The position numbers were made by a program, and so were the translations under genes. A DNA stretch of 64,000 nt, from positions 1,253,001 to 1,317,000 of the forward strand of contig BRKX01000010.1 of the NCBI GenBank assembly GCA_026008535.1, written 5' to 3'. The stretch comes from Perilla frutescens (taxonomy: Eukaryota > Streptophyta > Magnoliopsida > Lamiales > Lamiaceae). The notes below the pieces were generated by a model, which was not told the DNA's origin, made no database searches, and saw only the letters and a program-made list of their open reading frames with translations. Below are positions 47,349 to 59,700 of this stretch, piece after piece. Position 1 is the stretch's first letter. Each line of letters opens with the position of its first letter.

Positions 47349-49539
47349 TAATTAATTCCTTCTTGCAATATCTTCAAGAGTCAATCTGCACAAGGTTACA
47401 TGAATATATATACTCACTCCAATCTGTTATTAATTTTATTTTCTTGCCTTTTATATATTTCAACTATAGAAAAGGATGCATAAATAAAGCAGAAAATTTC
47501 AAGATAATAACCATAACTACATAAAAACTGGAGGCAAAAGAAAAGGCAATGCTAAATTGAAAGAAATAAAATTAAATAAATCTTCACATACCAGACTCAC
47601 ATATGGTGGTATGAAGTTGAGCTCAAGAACTCCTCTCAAATCCTGCTAGATATTTAATTTCTGGTAAATTAATTAGAGGTCTAATTAGTTGACACACTAT
47701 ATAGATTTTAATTAGAGGTCTAATTATTTGACAGGTTACTTTGTTGCTCATTTTTATTGCCAGCTTACTTCTCATTATAACACAAACGAACTTTGGAAAT
47801 AGCTTCAAATCCAATAGGGCAAAATAAAAAAATAAAAAATGTTGTCTTCATTGATCGAAACTGCACGTAACATGTTAGTAGAATAACGTTAATTTGCGTG
47901 ATACAAGATTTGGAATGGTCTACGTGGGCTAATTATACTAAGTTTTGATTGACAAAAATAAATTAAAAGAAATAAATATTGTAATGAGGAAAAAGAAAAA
48001 GCACTTATTTTCTTTATAATTAATTAGTATATCATATCTCTATGTGATGCACATTTTTTTATTTGTGATATTATTATCATTTCAAATTATATATGTTGTT
48101 TTCAATTTTTAAAATTAAAAGAACAATGTTCAGATTAATTTGATTAAAAAAAAGATAAATGTAGTTAGGAAAAACAAAAAGAAAAAATTTAAACTTTAGG
48201 AACTAAATGAAAAATACAGACTCGTCGCCTTGGTTGAAGTTTTGCGTTTGAGACATGATTTTTAAGTTGATGAACATTTTAGTTGTTTATGGTATTGAGA
48301 AGCATGAGAAGTGTGTGTGTATGTAACACCCGCTATTCTCGTTTTACGGATGAGATCATCTATTCCAAATTTGATATTTTAACCCGTGTTCCATGATCAA
48401 ATTTATGAATTTTTCTTTCATTTTTTACGTCAATTTTAATTTATTATGTTTTAGTTTAATTTTATGATTGTTTTCAGGGTTCACCCCGCCCAATAAGGGT
48501 TTATAACTATTTTCTAAGATTTAATTTTCAAAGAAATGATTATTACGGTTAATTATTTTAAAAATATGATTTATAATTTTTTAATTTGCAATCTTTTGTT
48601 GATAAATGTGACTAGATTCGTTTCTGTTATAATTAGCTTTTAATTTTGTAATATCTATTATTAAACTTGTAAATTCAATTGTGGAATACGAATTGGAACA
48701 TTAAATTTGGAACAGAGGCCTCGTTTTATAAGATTTTTCTAATTATATTTAGATGACTAAAGATAATTATTGGAGCAAAATAAAATAAAATTGATGTAAG
48801 ACACAACTCTAGGTGTCGTTTTATAAAAAATATTTAAATAAATTTTGTGAATAAATTTGGGATATGCTCAAAATTAATCTTCATTGAAAAGGGGACGACC
48901 CGAGAAATATGACATAAATAACGTCGAATCTTCATTGATGTATTTTTCAACTCTATTGTGTGAAAACCATAGACAACATTGTCATTAACATATTAGGAAG
49001 TATTAAAAAAAACCAAACTAACACAATTAACATCTACTTAAAAGTAAGTTATATTCCCAAAAAATTAATTATAAACATATTTAAAAAATAATTTTTTTAA
49101 TGGAAAATTCAAAATTGAGGTATGGTCGAAACTCCCCTTCAAATGGATTTAAGAACCCTCGATGGGCGGGCCCAATGCTACAAGGAGCAAAATTAGGGAT
49201 TTGGCATTCATTCTTTTATGTACGTGAAATTAAATGAAGCTTATTCTCAACACATAATCACCAACACGAAGAAGAAACATTCAACATACAAAAAAGACAA
49301 GGAAAAAATGGCACGAAAGATACACAAAGACTATTTAATTTGGTTTCATGACTTTCATCTCAAGTCAATTCGAAGAAACTGTTTCGAAAACACTGCCAGT
49401 CAAGTATTTTTTTTGCAGTTCTTTTTCAGCAATATGATGGATAAAGACGAAGGGCGATACATTATTGTTTAAGGCTTACCAAGCAATGCCATCATCATTT
49501 TTCCACAACACTACTTGACCCTACCTTCATCATTTGATT
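47349..49539. other. WAKL-2 upstream region and gene-free DNA
   Basis: The first few hundred bases probably hold the WAKL-2 promoter. About 48380-48700 is an inverted copy of the dispersed GGGATGAACCC repeat (compare 12860 and 15300). Near 49371 the phrase AAGAAACTGTTTCGAAAA is shared with the WAKL-1 upstream segment (about 4779) and its orphan copy, hinting that old WAKL flanks recur here. Confidence 0.45.
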
Positions 49540-49630
49540 GGCTTCAATTCCAACTCGACTGCAACTTCGTTCATTGTTGGCCTTCTCTTCCCGCTAAAAT
49601 ACAGACATTTTCTAGCAACTTTGGGACACT
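49540..49630 (-). pseudogene. WAKL kinase C-terminal relic
   Basis: The minus strand encodes a short piece of kinase subdomain XI (ARKCLYFSGKRRPTMNEVAV) closely resembling the end of WAKL-1 and WAKL-2 (GKRRPTMKEV). Homology ends abruptly at a TTGGGACACTTTG junction on one side and in unrelated sequence on the other. Nothing else of that gene copy is recognisable. Confidence 0.75.
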
Positions 49631-50106
49631 TTGTTTGAAATGTAATGTTTTATAAATTTATAAATGAAATTTGCAAAATTTATAGGTTAAAAATAAATGA
49701 GTTAGTTAAGACTTAAAAACTACCTAGGGGCTATGCTATCTAGGCACTAGGCCCCCCCTCGGCCGCCCGCCTAGCACCCTTCTGCAACTGTCCGAATCGG
49801 GCACATGAGATTTTATGTTACACTTTGGTACACTGCTCGGAGGGGTCAAAGAAAATGAGTCCACAAAATTAAAGGATTAATACTGCATTCCTCCAATCAA
49901 ATGTATGTGCATAGATTAGGTATTCACAACACATAATCACCAACGAAGAAGAAGTGCATTATGAACACACAGAACAGAATCAAAAACATATGCAACAAAC
50001 AATTACAACACTCTAAATTAATCGAGACCATTGTAACATAAACACTCCGAAGGTGGAGTAGTGCTTTAGTAATTTTCTCTGTAATGAAGGATTAGTCTCC
50101 TTTAAT
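49631..50106. other. Gene-free DNA
   Basis: It includes a CTAGGCACTAGGCCCCCCC stretch (about 49738) of the dispersed type noted near 36400. No coding sequence. Confidence 0.4.
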
Positions 50107-51553
50107 TTATGGCTCACTGCGAAGCAGTGGATACATACTCAGCTTCTGATGAGTCCACATGCATGCTCTAGAAGAGAGGTCGTCGTCGTCCACATCAGAT
50201 TCAACTACCTCAATAGCATGTTCTTCCTGTTCTTGAAATCCTTCCAACTCCACTGCAACTTCCTTCATTGTCGGCCTTCTCTTACCATTCAAATGCAGAC
50301 ATCTTCGAGCGAGTTTGGCTATACCCACAATTTCTTCCCTCTTGCCTTCTTTGATGACCCCTGTGTCAAGAATATCAAATAACTAATTTTCCTCCATAGA
50401 ATGCAAGAAGAATGTCGCTAAACCCCTTCCCTCTTCAATTTTGATTGGTGAAACTGCTTTCTCCCCAGTCAAAAGCTCGACCATGACTACACCAAAACTA
50501 TACACATCGCTCTTGTCAGTAAACTTGCTTGACTGGAAGTATTCCGGATCAAAGTAGGCGAAGGTTCCTAGTACTCGTGTGGTTACGTGAGTTTGATCAA
50601 TAGCAATTGATCTTGATGTCCTAAAATCTGAAACTTTAGCACGGTATTTATCATCCAGTAGTATGTTTGTTGACTTGATATCTCGATGATAAATAGGTGC
50701 CGATGCAGCAGAATGCAAGTAAGCAAGTGCTCCCGCTACTTCTCTTGCAATTCTCACTCTCATTATCCAATTTAATGGGAATTCCTCATTCGGCTCGTGG
50801 ATGTACTGGAAAAGTGTACCATTAGGCACAAAATCGTAGACGAGAAGAGGAACTTTAGTCTCCAGGCAACATCCGAGTAACTTAACTACATTCATGTGGT
50901 TAACTTGAGATAGAATAACCACTTCATTGATGAAAACTTCAAGATCACCTTCCTCTACCTTTTTGGACTTCTTAACGGCCACAATACTTCCATCCGTCAA
51001 CATTCCTTTATAGACGGTACCTTGGCCACCATGGCCAAGTATGCGGTTTTCATTATAGTGATCAGTAACTCGTGCCAACTCTTTGGAATAGCTCGTGCCA
51101 ACTCTTTGGAACTATACAACTTGGTCTTCTCAAGGCCATTTTCAGTTGCAGACAACTGCTGTTCTAGCAATAATCCTCCATTTCGCTTAAAAAACTTCCG
51201 TCTGTACTTAGCCTTTATTTTTTTTAATATCTTTTGTCGAGCTACATGCCACGATGAGCAGAAATATAGCGCCTAACACAATTCTAACACTATTACCTGC
51301 TATCTTCACACCGGTGGGCTCTATTTTCTCATGATGATGTAGACATTTAAAACCCCCTAGTGTGTTGTGGCAACTTGCATCATGTTCCTTGCAGTCATTC
51401 AATGATGGATTCCTACATTCATCTATATCAATGCATCCTTTATCACCTAGATATGGATTCCCTTAATACCCATGGGCACAAGAGCAATATTTGTTTGTAG
51501 ATGAATATGATTTGGTTATGGATGCATAATCATATTCACCATAATCATGAATA
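50107..51553 (-). pseudogene. WAKL pseudogene, 5' part removed at a Copia LTR
   Basis: The kinase, transmembrane and EGF parts are recognisable and close to WAKL-2, but the GUB_WAK domain and signal peptide are missing because homology stops at 51553, where a Copia LTR begins. Lesions: TAA at 51463-51465 in the EGF region (GY*GNPY); a frame change near 51250 just after the transmembrane segment; a 23-bp tandem duplication at 51069-51114 (CTCGTGCCAACTCTTTGGAA twice) that shifts the frame before the kinase; and TAG at 50383-50385 where paralogues have Gln (EEN*LFDIL). The kinase also has GHGGQG for GRGGQG and DFR for DFG, which would remove the magnesium-binding glycine motif. The tail (to 50107) is open. 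Confidence 0.9.
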
Positions 51554-51839
51554 TGTTGTGCAGTTGGTGTACGCTGAATATTATTCAATGTATTTATGTC
51601 TTTGTTTATTTAGATAAATTAGTAAAGTATTGTTATTTCTATTATGCAATTTAGAGTCAATAGTTAAAAGAGTCGGTTAGTTTTATTCCTAGTTTTATGC
51701 GGAATTTGATAGCACTAAATCCACGATCTGTGTGGAGAAGTTGCCGTAACCGCTTTCTTATTTTCTATACGCTTTATATTTGGAGATTAATGAGAATCAG
51801 TTATAGATTCCAGAATTAAAGTATTCATAGTCTATCTTG
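51554..51839 (+). repeat. Putative 5' LTR of a truncated Copia element
   Basis: It begins TGTTGTGCAG at the breakpoint in the WAKL pseudogene and ends just before a Met-tRNA primer site, giving about 285 bp. The exact 3' boundary is unclear because no CA directly precedes the primer site. No second LTR is seen downstream. Confidence 0.6.
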
Positions 51840-51851
51840 TGGTATCAGAGC
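51840..51851 (+). other. Primer-binding site (initiator Met-tRNA)
   Basis: TGGTATCAGAGC, the standard complement to the 3' end of plant initiator methionine tRNA used by Copia elements to prime minus-strand synthesis. It lies right after the putative LTR and 119 bp before the polyprotein ATG. Confidence 0.9.
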
Positions 51852-51963
51852 AAAGCCTGGGAAAAGAAAATTGGGGAGTGATACACGAGTGTAAAATTGT
51901 GAGATACAAACAAAGGGTGAGGGATACACGAGTGTTTTCTGGTGAGATATAACCAGGGTGTGA

Positions 51964-53235
51964 GTGAAAATGAGTGATTCAGGTAGTTTCGCTCAAGTGT
52001 GCATACCAAAATTTGATGGAGATTTTGATCATTGGAGTCTTCTTATGGAAAACTTGCTGAGATCTAAAGAATATTGGAGTGTCGTTCAATCGGGACTCGA
52101 GGAATCAAGGCTGGAGGTTGTGGGAAAAGGAAATGTAAGCATGGAGATTAGTGACATTCCATTAACCCTGCAAGAGGTTTTTTATGTTCCTGGTTTAAGT
52201 AACAATCTGCTTGGTCAATTGCAACAAAGGGGTCTAGCATTGCTGATAACAAAGATTTGTTGCAAAGTTTTCCATGAGGAGAGAGGTTTGATGTTTCAAA
52301 CAAAAATGTCTGCCAATAGAATGTTTCTACTAGTGGCAAAAATAAGAAATTCACATAGTTCAACTGTGAAATGCTTGCAGACAGAAGCTGATGAAAATTT
52401 GGCCTCACTATGGCATAAGAGATTTGGTCATTTGAGTTACAAAGGGATGCAAACTCTTCAGCAAAAGCAAATGGTTGAGGGAATGCCTCAGTTTAAGGTA
52501 ACAGCTACTTTGTGTGAAAGTTGTTTGATTGGCAAACAACATAGAGCAAGCTTTCCTGTAAGAAGTCAATGGAGAGCCACTACAAAACTTCAATTGGTGC
52601 ATGCTGATCTTTGTGGACCAATTACTCCAGTTTCTAACAGTGGAAGGAGGTATTTTCTCACCTTCATTGATGATTTTAGTAGGAAGTTATGGGTTTTTTT
52701 CTTAACTGAAAAATCAGAATCATTTGTCTATTTTCAAAACTTTAAGATTAAAGTTGAGAAGGAGTCAGGAGGGTCTATTTGTTGTTTGAGAACTGATAGA
52801 GGAGGGGAATTTACTTCTGATGTGTTTAATGAATACTGCAAAACACATGGGATAAATAGACAACTCACTGCTGCACTCACTCCACAGCAGAATGGAGTGG
52901 CAGAGAGAAAGAATAGAAGCATAATGAATCTTGCGAGATGTATGATGAATGAAAAGAAAGTACCAAAGTGTTTCTGGCCAAAAGCTGTCCAATGGGCATC
53001 ATATATATTGAACAGAAGTCCAACTTTAGTCTTGAAAGATAAGACTCCAACAGAAATGTGGAGTGGTTTTAAGCCTTCAGTAAGCCACTTAAGGGTATTT
53101 GGATGCTTAGCACACGTTCATGTGTCAGATCAGAAAAGAAAGAAGTTGGATGACAAAAGCTTCACATGTGTTATGCTTGGAGTCAGCAATGAGTCAAAAG
53201 CTTATAGATTGTACAATCCAGTTACCGACAAATAA
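51964..53235 (+). CDS. Copia polyprotein, internally deleted and 3'-truncated (gag start fused to integrase)
   Basis: A 423-codon open frame. Residues 1-48 are a Copia gag N-terminus (IPKFDGDFDHWSLLMENLL). The frame then jumps to the C-terminal part of the protease and pre-integrase region (about 49-125; EVFYVPGLSNNLLG), with no gag zinc knuckle and no protease active site. Integrase follows: HHCC-type zinc region (HKRFGHLS ... CESCLIGKQH), then the catalytic core with HADLCGP, LRTDRGGEF and QQNGVAERKN, giving the D-D-35-E residues. Translation stops at TAA 53233-53235, just after YRLYNP, exactly where block X sequence begins. Reverse transcriptase and RNase H are absent. The deletion keeps the frame open, but the element cannot be autonomous. 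A fused product is possible if transcribed; this is not shown. Confidence 0.85.
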   Translation: MKMSDSGSFAQVCIPKFDGDFDHWSLLMENLLRSKEYWSVVQSGLEESRLEVVGKGNVSMEISDIPLTLQEVFYVPGLSNNLLGQLQQRGLALLITKICCKVFHEERGLMFQTKMSANRMFLLVAKIRNSHSSTVKCLQTEADENLASLWHKRFGHLSYKGMQTLQQKQMVEGMPQFKVTATLCESCLIGKQHRASFPVRSQWRATTKLQLVHADLCGPITPVSNSGRRYFLTFIDDFSRKLWVFFLTEKSESFVYFQNFKIKVEKESGGSICCLRTDRGGEFTSDVFNEYCKTHGINRQLTAALTPQQNGVAERKNRSIMNLARCMMNEKKVPKCFWPKAVQWASYILNRSPTLVLKDKTPTEMWSGFKPSVSHLRVFGCLAHVHVSDQKRKKLDDKSFTCVMLGVSNESKAYRLYNPVTDK

Positions 53236-55589
53236 CTATACTACTCTAACATATAATTCGTTAAGAATAAAAAAAAAAGAATCAACAATATCAAATAAAT
53301 CACTAGGACTCAACAAAAATAAAATATCGATCAAGGCATATGACTGCAATTTTTTACACTTTAGTTTCTTTAATAAACTGTCTTAATATTTTTTTTACAT
53401 AAGAAATTAAAAAATAACTTATAAATAGACCACATTAATTTTGAAGCTATTAGTGTAACACGATCAATATATGTAGAATTAGATTTAGAGCACACTCTAG
53501 TGCATACTAATATTATTTTGTAACATGATTATACCAAACCAATCAATAAAGAAGCATTACCAATCACAAAATAAGCATCATACTATCCCAAACAACATTA
53601 ATACTCAACAAACAACTATACACTCTCCTAATATGTTAAAGAAAAACATCAACAACATTAAATAAAACACAAACACTCACCAAAAAAAAATGTGTATATA
53701 AATCTATAATTTATCCCGAGATTTGAGTTCAATTTACAAATTGAGAGCCTAAACCAAAACTAACTATAACGCTTTAAACAAAAAGAAAAAAAATCCGAAT
53801 GCATCATAGAGACTAAACATATCAATTTATGTTCATAAAAAATCAAATTACACATTTATTACAACATAAACTACAAAACCAAGTAAATAAATCATTAAAT
53901 TATCATAAAATAATAAAAAATACACAAAAAATAAACCAACAAATATAAAAATAATGAATGGGAAAAAATCAAGAAAAAATTGGGTATGTTAATTAATATA
54001 TTCACAATCCATAGTGGGTTTGTTGGCTTTTGGTAATTGATTTAATTACCAAATTCAATCCCTTGATTTATGCTTCAATAAAGATACAGAAACAACAATA
54101 TGAGTACCTTTTAATATCAATCATCATTTAAATTATAACATATATTAATGTTTTTATAACCAAACAAATGGTAGACCATTCTGATTTTAATATTAAGGAT
54201 ATGATTAATTTATCATTACACAATAGAAGTATGTGTGCATATGTTTTGGTTCTAATGCGATCCTCTTTGCGCTATAAAAACAAGGATTGGATCTCAGCCA
54301 TTTATCGATTTCGTTTTCATGATCAAGATTGATCTAATATCGATGAGTAAAAAATGCAATTTATTCAAAATTGTAAAAATTGATGCTATAGTAGTAATTT
54401 AATTTGATATGGAATATCAAATCCCATATTTTATGTGCACATATATTAGTAAATAATTAGGATTTATCATTATTTTTTATAATTAATTTTTATTTTATTT
54501 TTTAGTTAATTAATAATTGATTATTAAGTCTTTTTCATCCAATTAAGATTTAAAATTATTTTTTAGAATTTGATTTAATTTTTTTAGCATTGACAAGTAA
54601 ATAGTTTTTTGTTTGTAATTAATTGAAAGTTATCTTATATTCAATTGGATAGCATAATAGAGTTTCGTAGGTAGTCGCTAAATAGTTTTTTTTAGCATTG
54701 ACAAATAAATAGTTTTTTGAAAATTTTCATTTTGGACCAAAACTGATAGTAAAATGGGACCAAAATTGACATCAAATTTGACGAAAAACGTAACAGAGTG
54801 GGAAAAATTGATAGTTTGAAACGTTTGGGACCAAAATTGACATCGATAGGACCAAAAGAGGAGAGTAGCGTGTCCTATGGGACTCACGTGCGAAGCCTTC
54901 TGTCACTTCACTTAACTTCTATTAAAAATTGAGGGACTAAAATTGATATTGTCAAACCTATGAGACTAAAAGTGAATGATTTTTTTAAAAAAGAACCAAA
55001 CTCAATATCGATATATGGAACCAAAATGGGAGAGTAGAGTGTCCTATGGCACCAAAAGTGAAATTTTCTTGGATATTCTGATTGGAGCAACTGCAGATTG
55101 TTCTTTTGTTGATGCTTCAGGTTGTAAAATATTAAACGCTAAATGTATCACGCTTATATGTAAATTAAGTTAAAATACACAACAATATTTGTATTAATTC
55201 ATCACTCAAAAAGAATTAATTCCATGCTAATAAGTTAATAACAAATTGTTAATATGTCACGTGTCATATGCTAATAATTAAGATTTATATAATAGAGAAG
55301 TTATGAATTTCAATCAATTAGGCACCAACACGATAAAAATAATAATAAAATCTAATGTTAATGTGTTGATTTAATTTCTAACATGAATATAATGAGTTGC
55401 TAATATGATTGTTAAAATGTATAATTCTGTTGAATTATAAATAGCAAATATATTTACAAAATAATGCTATTAAGCCATACGAGATATGCTAATTAGAAAT
55501 ACCCCATAATTGCATTATATATGAGTACGTATGAAACAAATAATTTATGCTAATATGCTAACAACATATTTTAATATGTGATACATCAT
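53236..55589 (+). repeat. Block X, copy C, left part
   Basis: It matches the reverse complement of 21080-23130 and, from about 54990, copy A from 6562. Landmarks: CATATGACTGCAATTTTTTA near 53337, CATAGTGGGTTTGTTGGC near 54011, the GGTCCC MITE region (54717-55068) and CAACTGCAGATTGTTC near 55087. It begins abruptly where the Copia fragment stops and is cut at 55589 by the full-length Copia element. Confidence 0.85.
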
Positions 55590-55594
55590 ATGCT
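55590..55594. other. Target-site duplication ATGCT (left)
   Basis: ATGCT is repeated at 62636-62640 on the other side of the Copia element. In block X copy A the uninterrupted site reads CATATGCTAACATG (about 7157-7170), confirming the insertion point. Confidence 0.88.
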
Positions 55595-56396
55595 TGTTGT
55601 GGTATCGGCCTGGCTAGAGTTGCACTTCTTGTTTCCCTACCTCACTCGACCTCAATCACTAGCTACTCAAGTAGCAAGAACACTATATAGCTATTACAAG
55701 CTTTTACAAACAACAACTGACTATTACAAAGACAATGGCTGACTGAAGAAGCCTTAGAGGAGTAGATCAGGAGGATCTACGAGTATCTTCATAGGCTTGG
55801 CTCAATTCTTTGGTAAATCTGCACAACGGAAGCAAAAGGAGTTAGATCTGAAAGATAATAGCAAAATAAACAAAGATCAGACGAGAAAAGAAGCTATCAG
55901 AGATAAAATCAGAGGAACAACAGTGGGAAAAGTGCCCAAAGGCACAGGGGGCTCAGATTTTCCCACAGGCGGCGGCAATGGTGGCTCCGGCGACTGAATC
56001 AACCCAGACCAGAAGGGGGTGGTGAAACGATAGGCGATGAAGCGCAAAACTCAACTCTCAACCAACTACACAACCTTCTACACTCAAAGGCCAACAAGAA
56101 TCACGGTCAGATTCCGGCCAGAGAAATTGATAAGGTAGTCAGACCAGAGAGAGAGATATTCAGATTAGGGTTAGAGATAGAATGTGCGGCTTGAGAGAGA
56201 AGAGAAGGATCCATAATAGATATAGGAGATAAAATGCTTTTGAAAAGGAAATTATATTTAGGGTTAATTAATTAGGGGACCGGGTAGTGGGCTTAGGGTT
56301 AAGGGTTTAGGGCTTCTGGGCTTTTGGGCCATAAACAAATAAATCAGAAGATAAATAAATAAAAAGGCCCAAAAGATAAATGGGACAATATCAACA
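55595..56396 (-). repeat. Copia 3' LTR
   Basis: On the plus strand it starts TGTTGTGGTATCGGCC and ends GGGACAATATCAACA. It is paired with 61835-62635. A 66-codon frame inside it (55797-55997) is mirrored in the other LTR and is not a gene. Confidence 0.95.
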
Positions 56397-56408
56397 TTTC
56401 CACCTTTG
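56397..56408 (-). other. Polypurine tract
   Basis: Read on the minus strand, CAAAGGTGGAAA lies directly before the 3' LTR, the usual site for plus-strand priming. Confidence 0.8.
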
Positions 56409-56737
56409 GCCCATTTGATCTTTTTAGTCACCATGGAGTCACCTGCCAAAACAAAGAGATTATCATCATAGTCTTTCAATTTTTACTCTAAGTTCATCAC
56501 AAACACAAAACCAGAGAAGGAGGAATAAAAGCTATGTGCATTTATTCCAGTCTCAACACGAGAGACTAACCAAAAGAATTGTAAGAAGTCTCTGGTCAGA
56601 AAACATTGACCTTCACAGAACATGTTACACTTAGCAACAGTACTAAAAAGGAAATAACCAGAGAAGACTCATTGCCCTTAGAGTCAATTTGATCATCCAG
56701 ACCCAAGGGCAGGAATTGCTCTTCATTCCACATTGGT

Positions 56738-59700
56738 TCAACCCAAATTCATATTTAAGGATTTCTTGCAGGCAACCAGCTTTGCAACTGGGAGGCATTT
56801 TGTGCCCATGTCTGCAGGGTTGTACTCAGAGGGAATTTTATCAAGTAGAACTTCTCCATTTTCCACAATGTCTCTTATGAAGTGGTACCTGACATCTATG
56901 TGTTTAGTTCTATCATGAAACACTGGGTTCTTACATAGCTGGATTGCAGATTGACTATCTGAGAATAGCATAGGTTTATTTTCAATAACTTTTATTTCAG
57001 ATAAGACTCCATTTAACCATATAACTTCTTTTACAGCTTCTGTTGCAGCTATATACTCAGGCTCAGTTGTGGACAATGCAACAATGCTTTGTAATTGAGA
57101 CTTCCAAGTAATGCATGACCCACAAAGTGTAAACACATTGGAAGTTGTAGATTTTCTGTGATCTCTATCATTAGCATACTTTGAATCAACATAACCAACA
57201 CACTTTACTCTTTCAGGAGACTTAGAGAACATTAAACCATTGGACATTGTGGACTTTAGGTATCTAAGCAACCATTTCAATGCCTCCCAATGAGGCAGAC
57301 CAGGGTTTGCCATGTACCTACTCAGACATGATACAACATAGGCAATATCTGGCCTAGTGTTGATCATTAGGTACATTACAGACCCTATTGCATTTGCATA
57401 TGGAACTCCAAACATTTCTTTTAATCAGAATCACTCTTAGGACATTGATCCTTGCTAAGCATGAAGTGAGAAGCAAGAGGAATAGAGACAGGCTTACAAT
57501 CTTCCATATTAAATATTTTCAAGACTTGTTCAACATATGAAGACTGATGCAAAATAAGAGTATGACTGTTTTTATCCCTATCAATGTTCATGCCTAGAAT
57601 TTTTCTTACATCTCCAAGATCTTTCATGTTGAAATTTGCACATAAACAAGTTTGAACTTTCTCTACAGTTTTCAGACAAGGACTGATTAGAAGCATGTCA
57701 TCCACATATAGAAGGAGAAATATAGGCACATTGGACTGCATGTAATACAGACAGTGATCAGATTTGCTCCTATTAAAATTCATGCTCTTCATGCAGTTAT
57801 CAAATTTTATGTTCCACTGCCTAGGGGATTGTTTTAGTCCATAGAGGGACTTTTTCAGTAAGCATACATGATTGGGATGTATTTTATCTATAAAGCCCTC
57901 ATGTTGTTGCATATAGATGTTATTTTCAAGTTCTCCATGTAGAAAGGTAGTAGTAACATCCATTTGTTTTAGTTCCCAATCAAAGTGGGCAGTTAAAGCT
58001 AGCATGATTCTTACTGTGGTAAATTTAACTACAGAAGCAAATATTTCAGTGTAATCAATGCCTTATTTCTGTGTGAATCCCTTAGCAACTAATCTTGCCT
58101 TGTATCTGACATCATTTATCTCCTGTTTTATTTTAAATAACAATTTGCACTCAACAATTGAACACTCATCAGGTTTTTCAACTAGAATCCATGTATTGTT
58201 GTCATGCAGAGATTCCATTTCACAAGTCATGGTTGTTATCCATTTATCAGATTCAGGAGATGATACAGCTTCTTTATATGACTTAGGTTCATATTTATCC
58301 ACATTGCTAAACACATTGAATGCATGTAAAGACAGGTTGTAATCATCATACTTTGCAGTCATCCTGTTATTCCTTCTAGCTCTGTCCCTAGTTAATTGAT
58401 AATTATCTAAGTTTTCATGCTCAGTCTCATGCACAGAATTGATTTCATGTTCAGTTTCAGAGTTACTTTCATGCTCAGATTCAGAATTATTAGTATCAGA
58501 AACATTCATGTTGATTGACATATTATTTTCAGGTTCATGATTGGATGCAGAATCATTAACATCAACATTATCAATTTCATGCTCATTTAAGACAGCATCA
58601 TGACTATGCACATTAATCTCAGGGAGAGTAGGGGTGGAAGGATCCACCTTAGAAGTAACAGGGACAAACATAAGATCAAGCAATTTCTCCACCTCATAGG
58701 GAGCAGCAGAAGGTGAGGATTTATGTAAGCAAGGGAAATCCACTTCATTAAAAGATACATCTCTACTAATACATGTTTTAAACCCAGGTAAAGTCCTATC
58801 CCACAGCCTATAACCTTTTACCCCTTCTGGATATCCTAGGAAGATGCATTTCCTAGCCCTAGGTTCAATCTTGCTTAATCTTTGATGAACATATGCACTG
58901 CATCCAAACACTTTAAGATGAGATAAGCAAATAGGTTTGTTCCAAAAAACAGATTCAGGTTGTTTTCCCAATAAGGGAACAGAGGGGGATCTATTGATTA
59001 AATAACAAGAAGTCATTAAGGCTTCCCCCCAAAATTGCTGGTCAAGGCCTGAGCCAGCTAACAGGCTTCTGACCCTCTCAAGAAGGGTCCTATTCATTCT
59101 CTCTACAACTCCATTTTGTTGGGGGTTGTAAGGCACTGACTTGTGCCTTTTGATTCCCAGGTCAAAACACCAGTTATCCATTGCATGGTTACAAAATTCC
59201 AAACCATTATCAGTTCTTAAGCATTTAATGTTTTTCCTTGTTTGGTTTTGAATTTCAGCACTCCACTTAGAGAACTTTTCAAAAACTTCAGATTTGTTTT
59301 TCATTAAGAAAACCCAAGTTTTTCTGGAAAAATCATCAATGACAGACAAGAAAGAAACATTACCACCATGTGTAGGAACCATTGGAGGTCCCCACATATC
59401 TGCATGCACATACTCAAGTATTTCAGAACTGACATGAGTTTTAGGATAAAGTACAGATGCATGGAAGGGTAATTTGTGTTGTTTTCCCATTAGACAGGGC
59501 TCACAAAAAGGAATGCTTGACACTTTATCATTTTTGAATGCACCAGCTTAATTTAAAATATCAAGATACTTATTGCTCATGTGACCTAACCTAGCATGCT
59601 ATAGAGCTGTTTTATCATGATGCACAATATTGGCAGTTTGAACAGGCACAAAGTAAGCAAGCACAGCATAGAGATCTCCTTTTCTTGGAGCATCAAAGTA

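Noticed and set aside
51840..51851. tRNA gene
   Set aside because: Matches to Met-tRNA here and near 61822 are primer-binding sites of 12-13 nt beside LTRs; no cloverleaf surrounds them.
55797..55997. Short open frame (repeated at 61983-62237)
   Set aside because: Both lie at equivalent positions inside the two LTRs of the Copia element; duplicated LTR sequence, not a gene.
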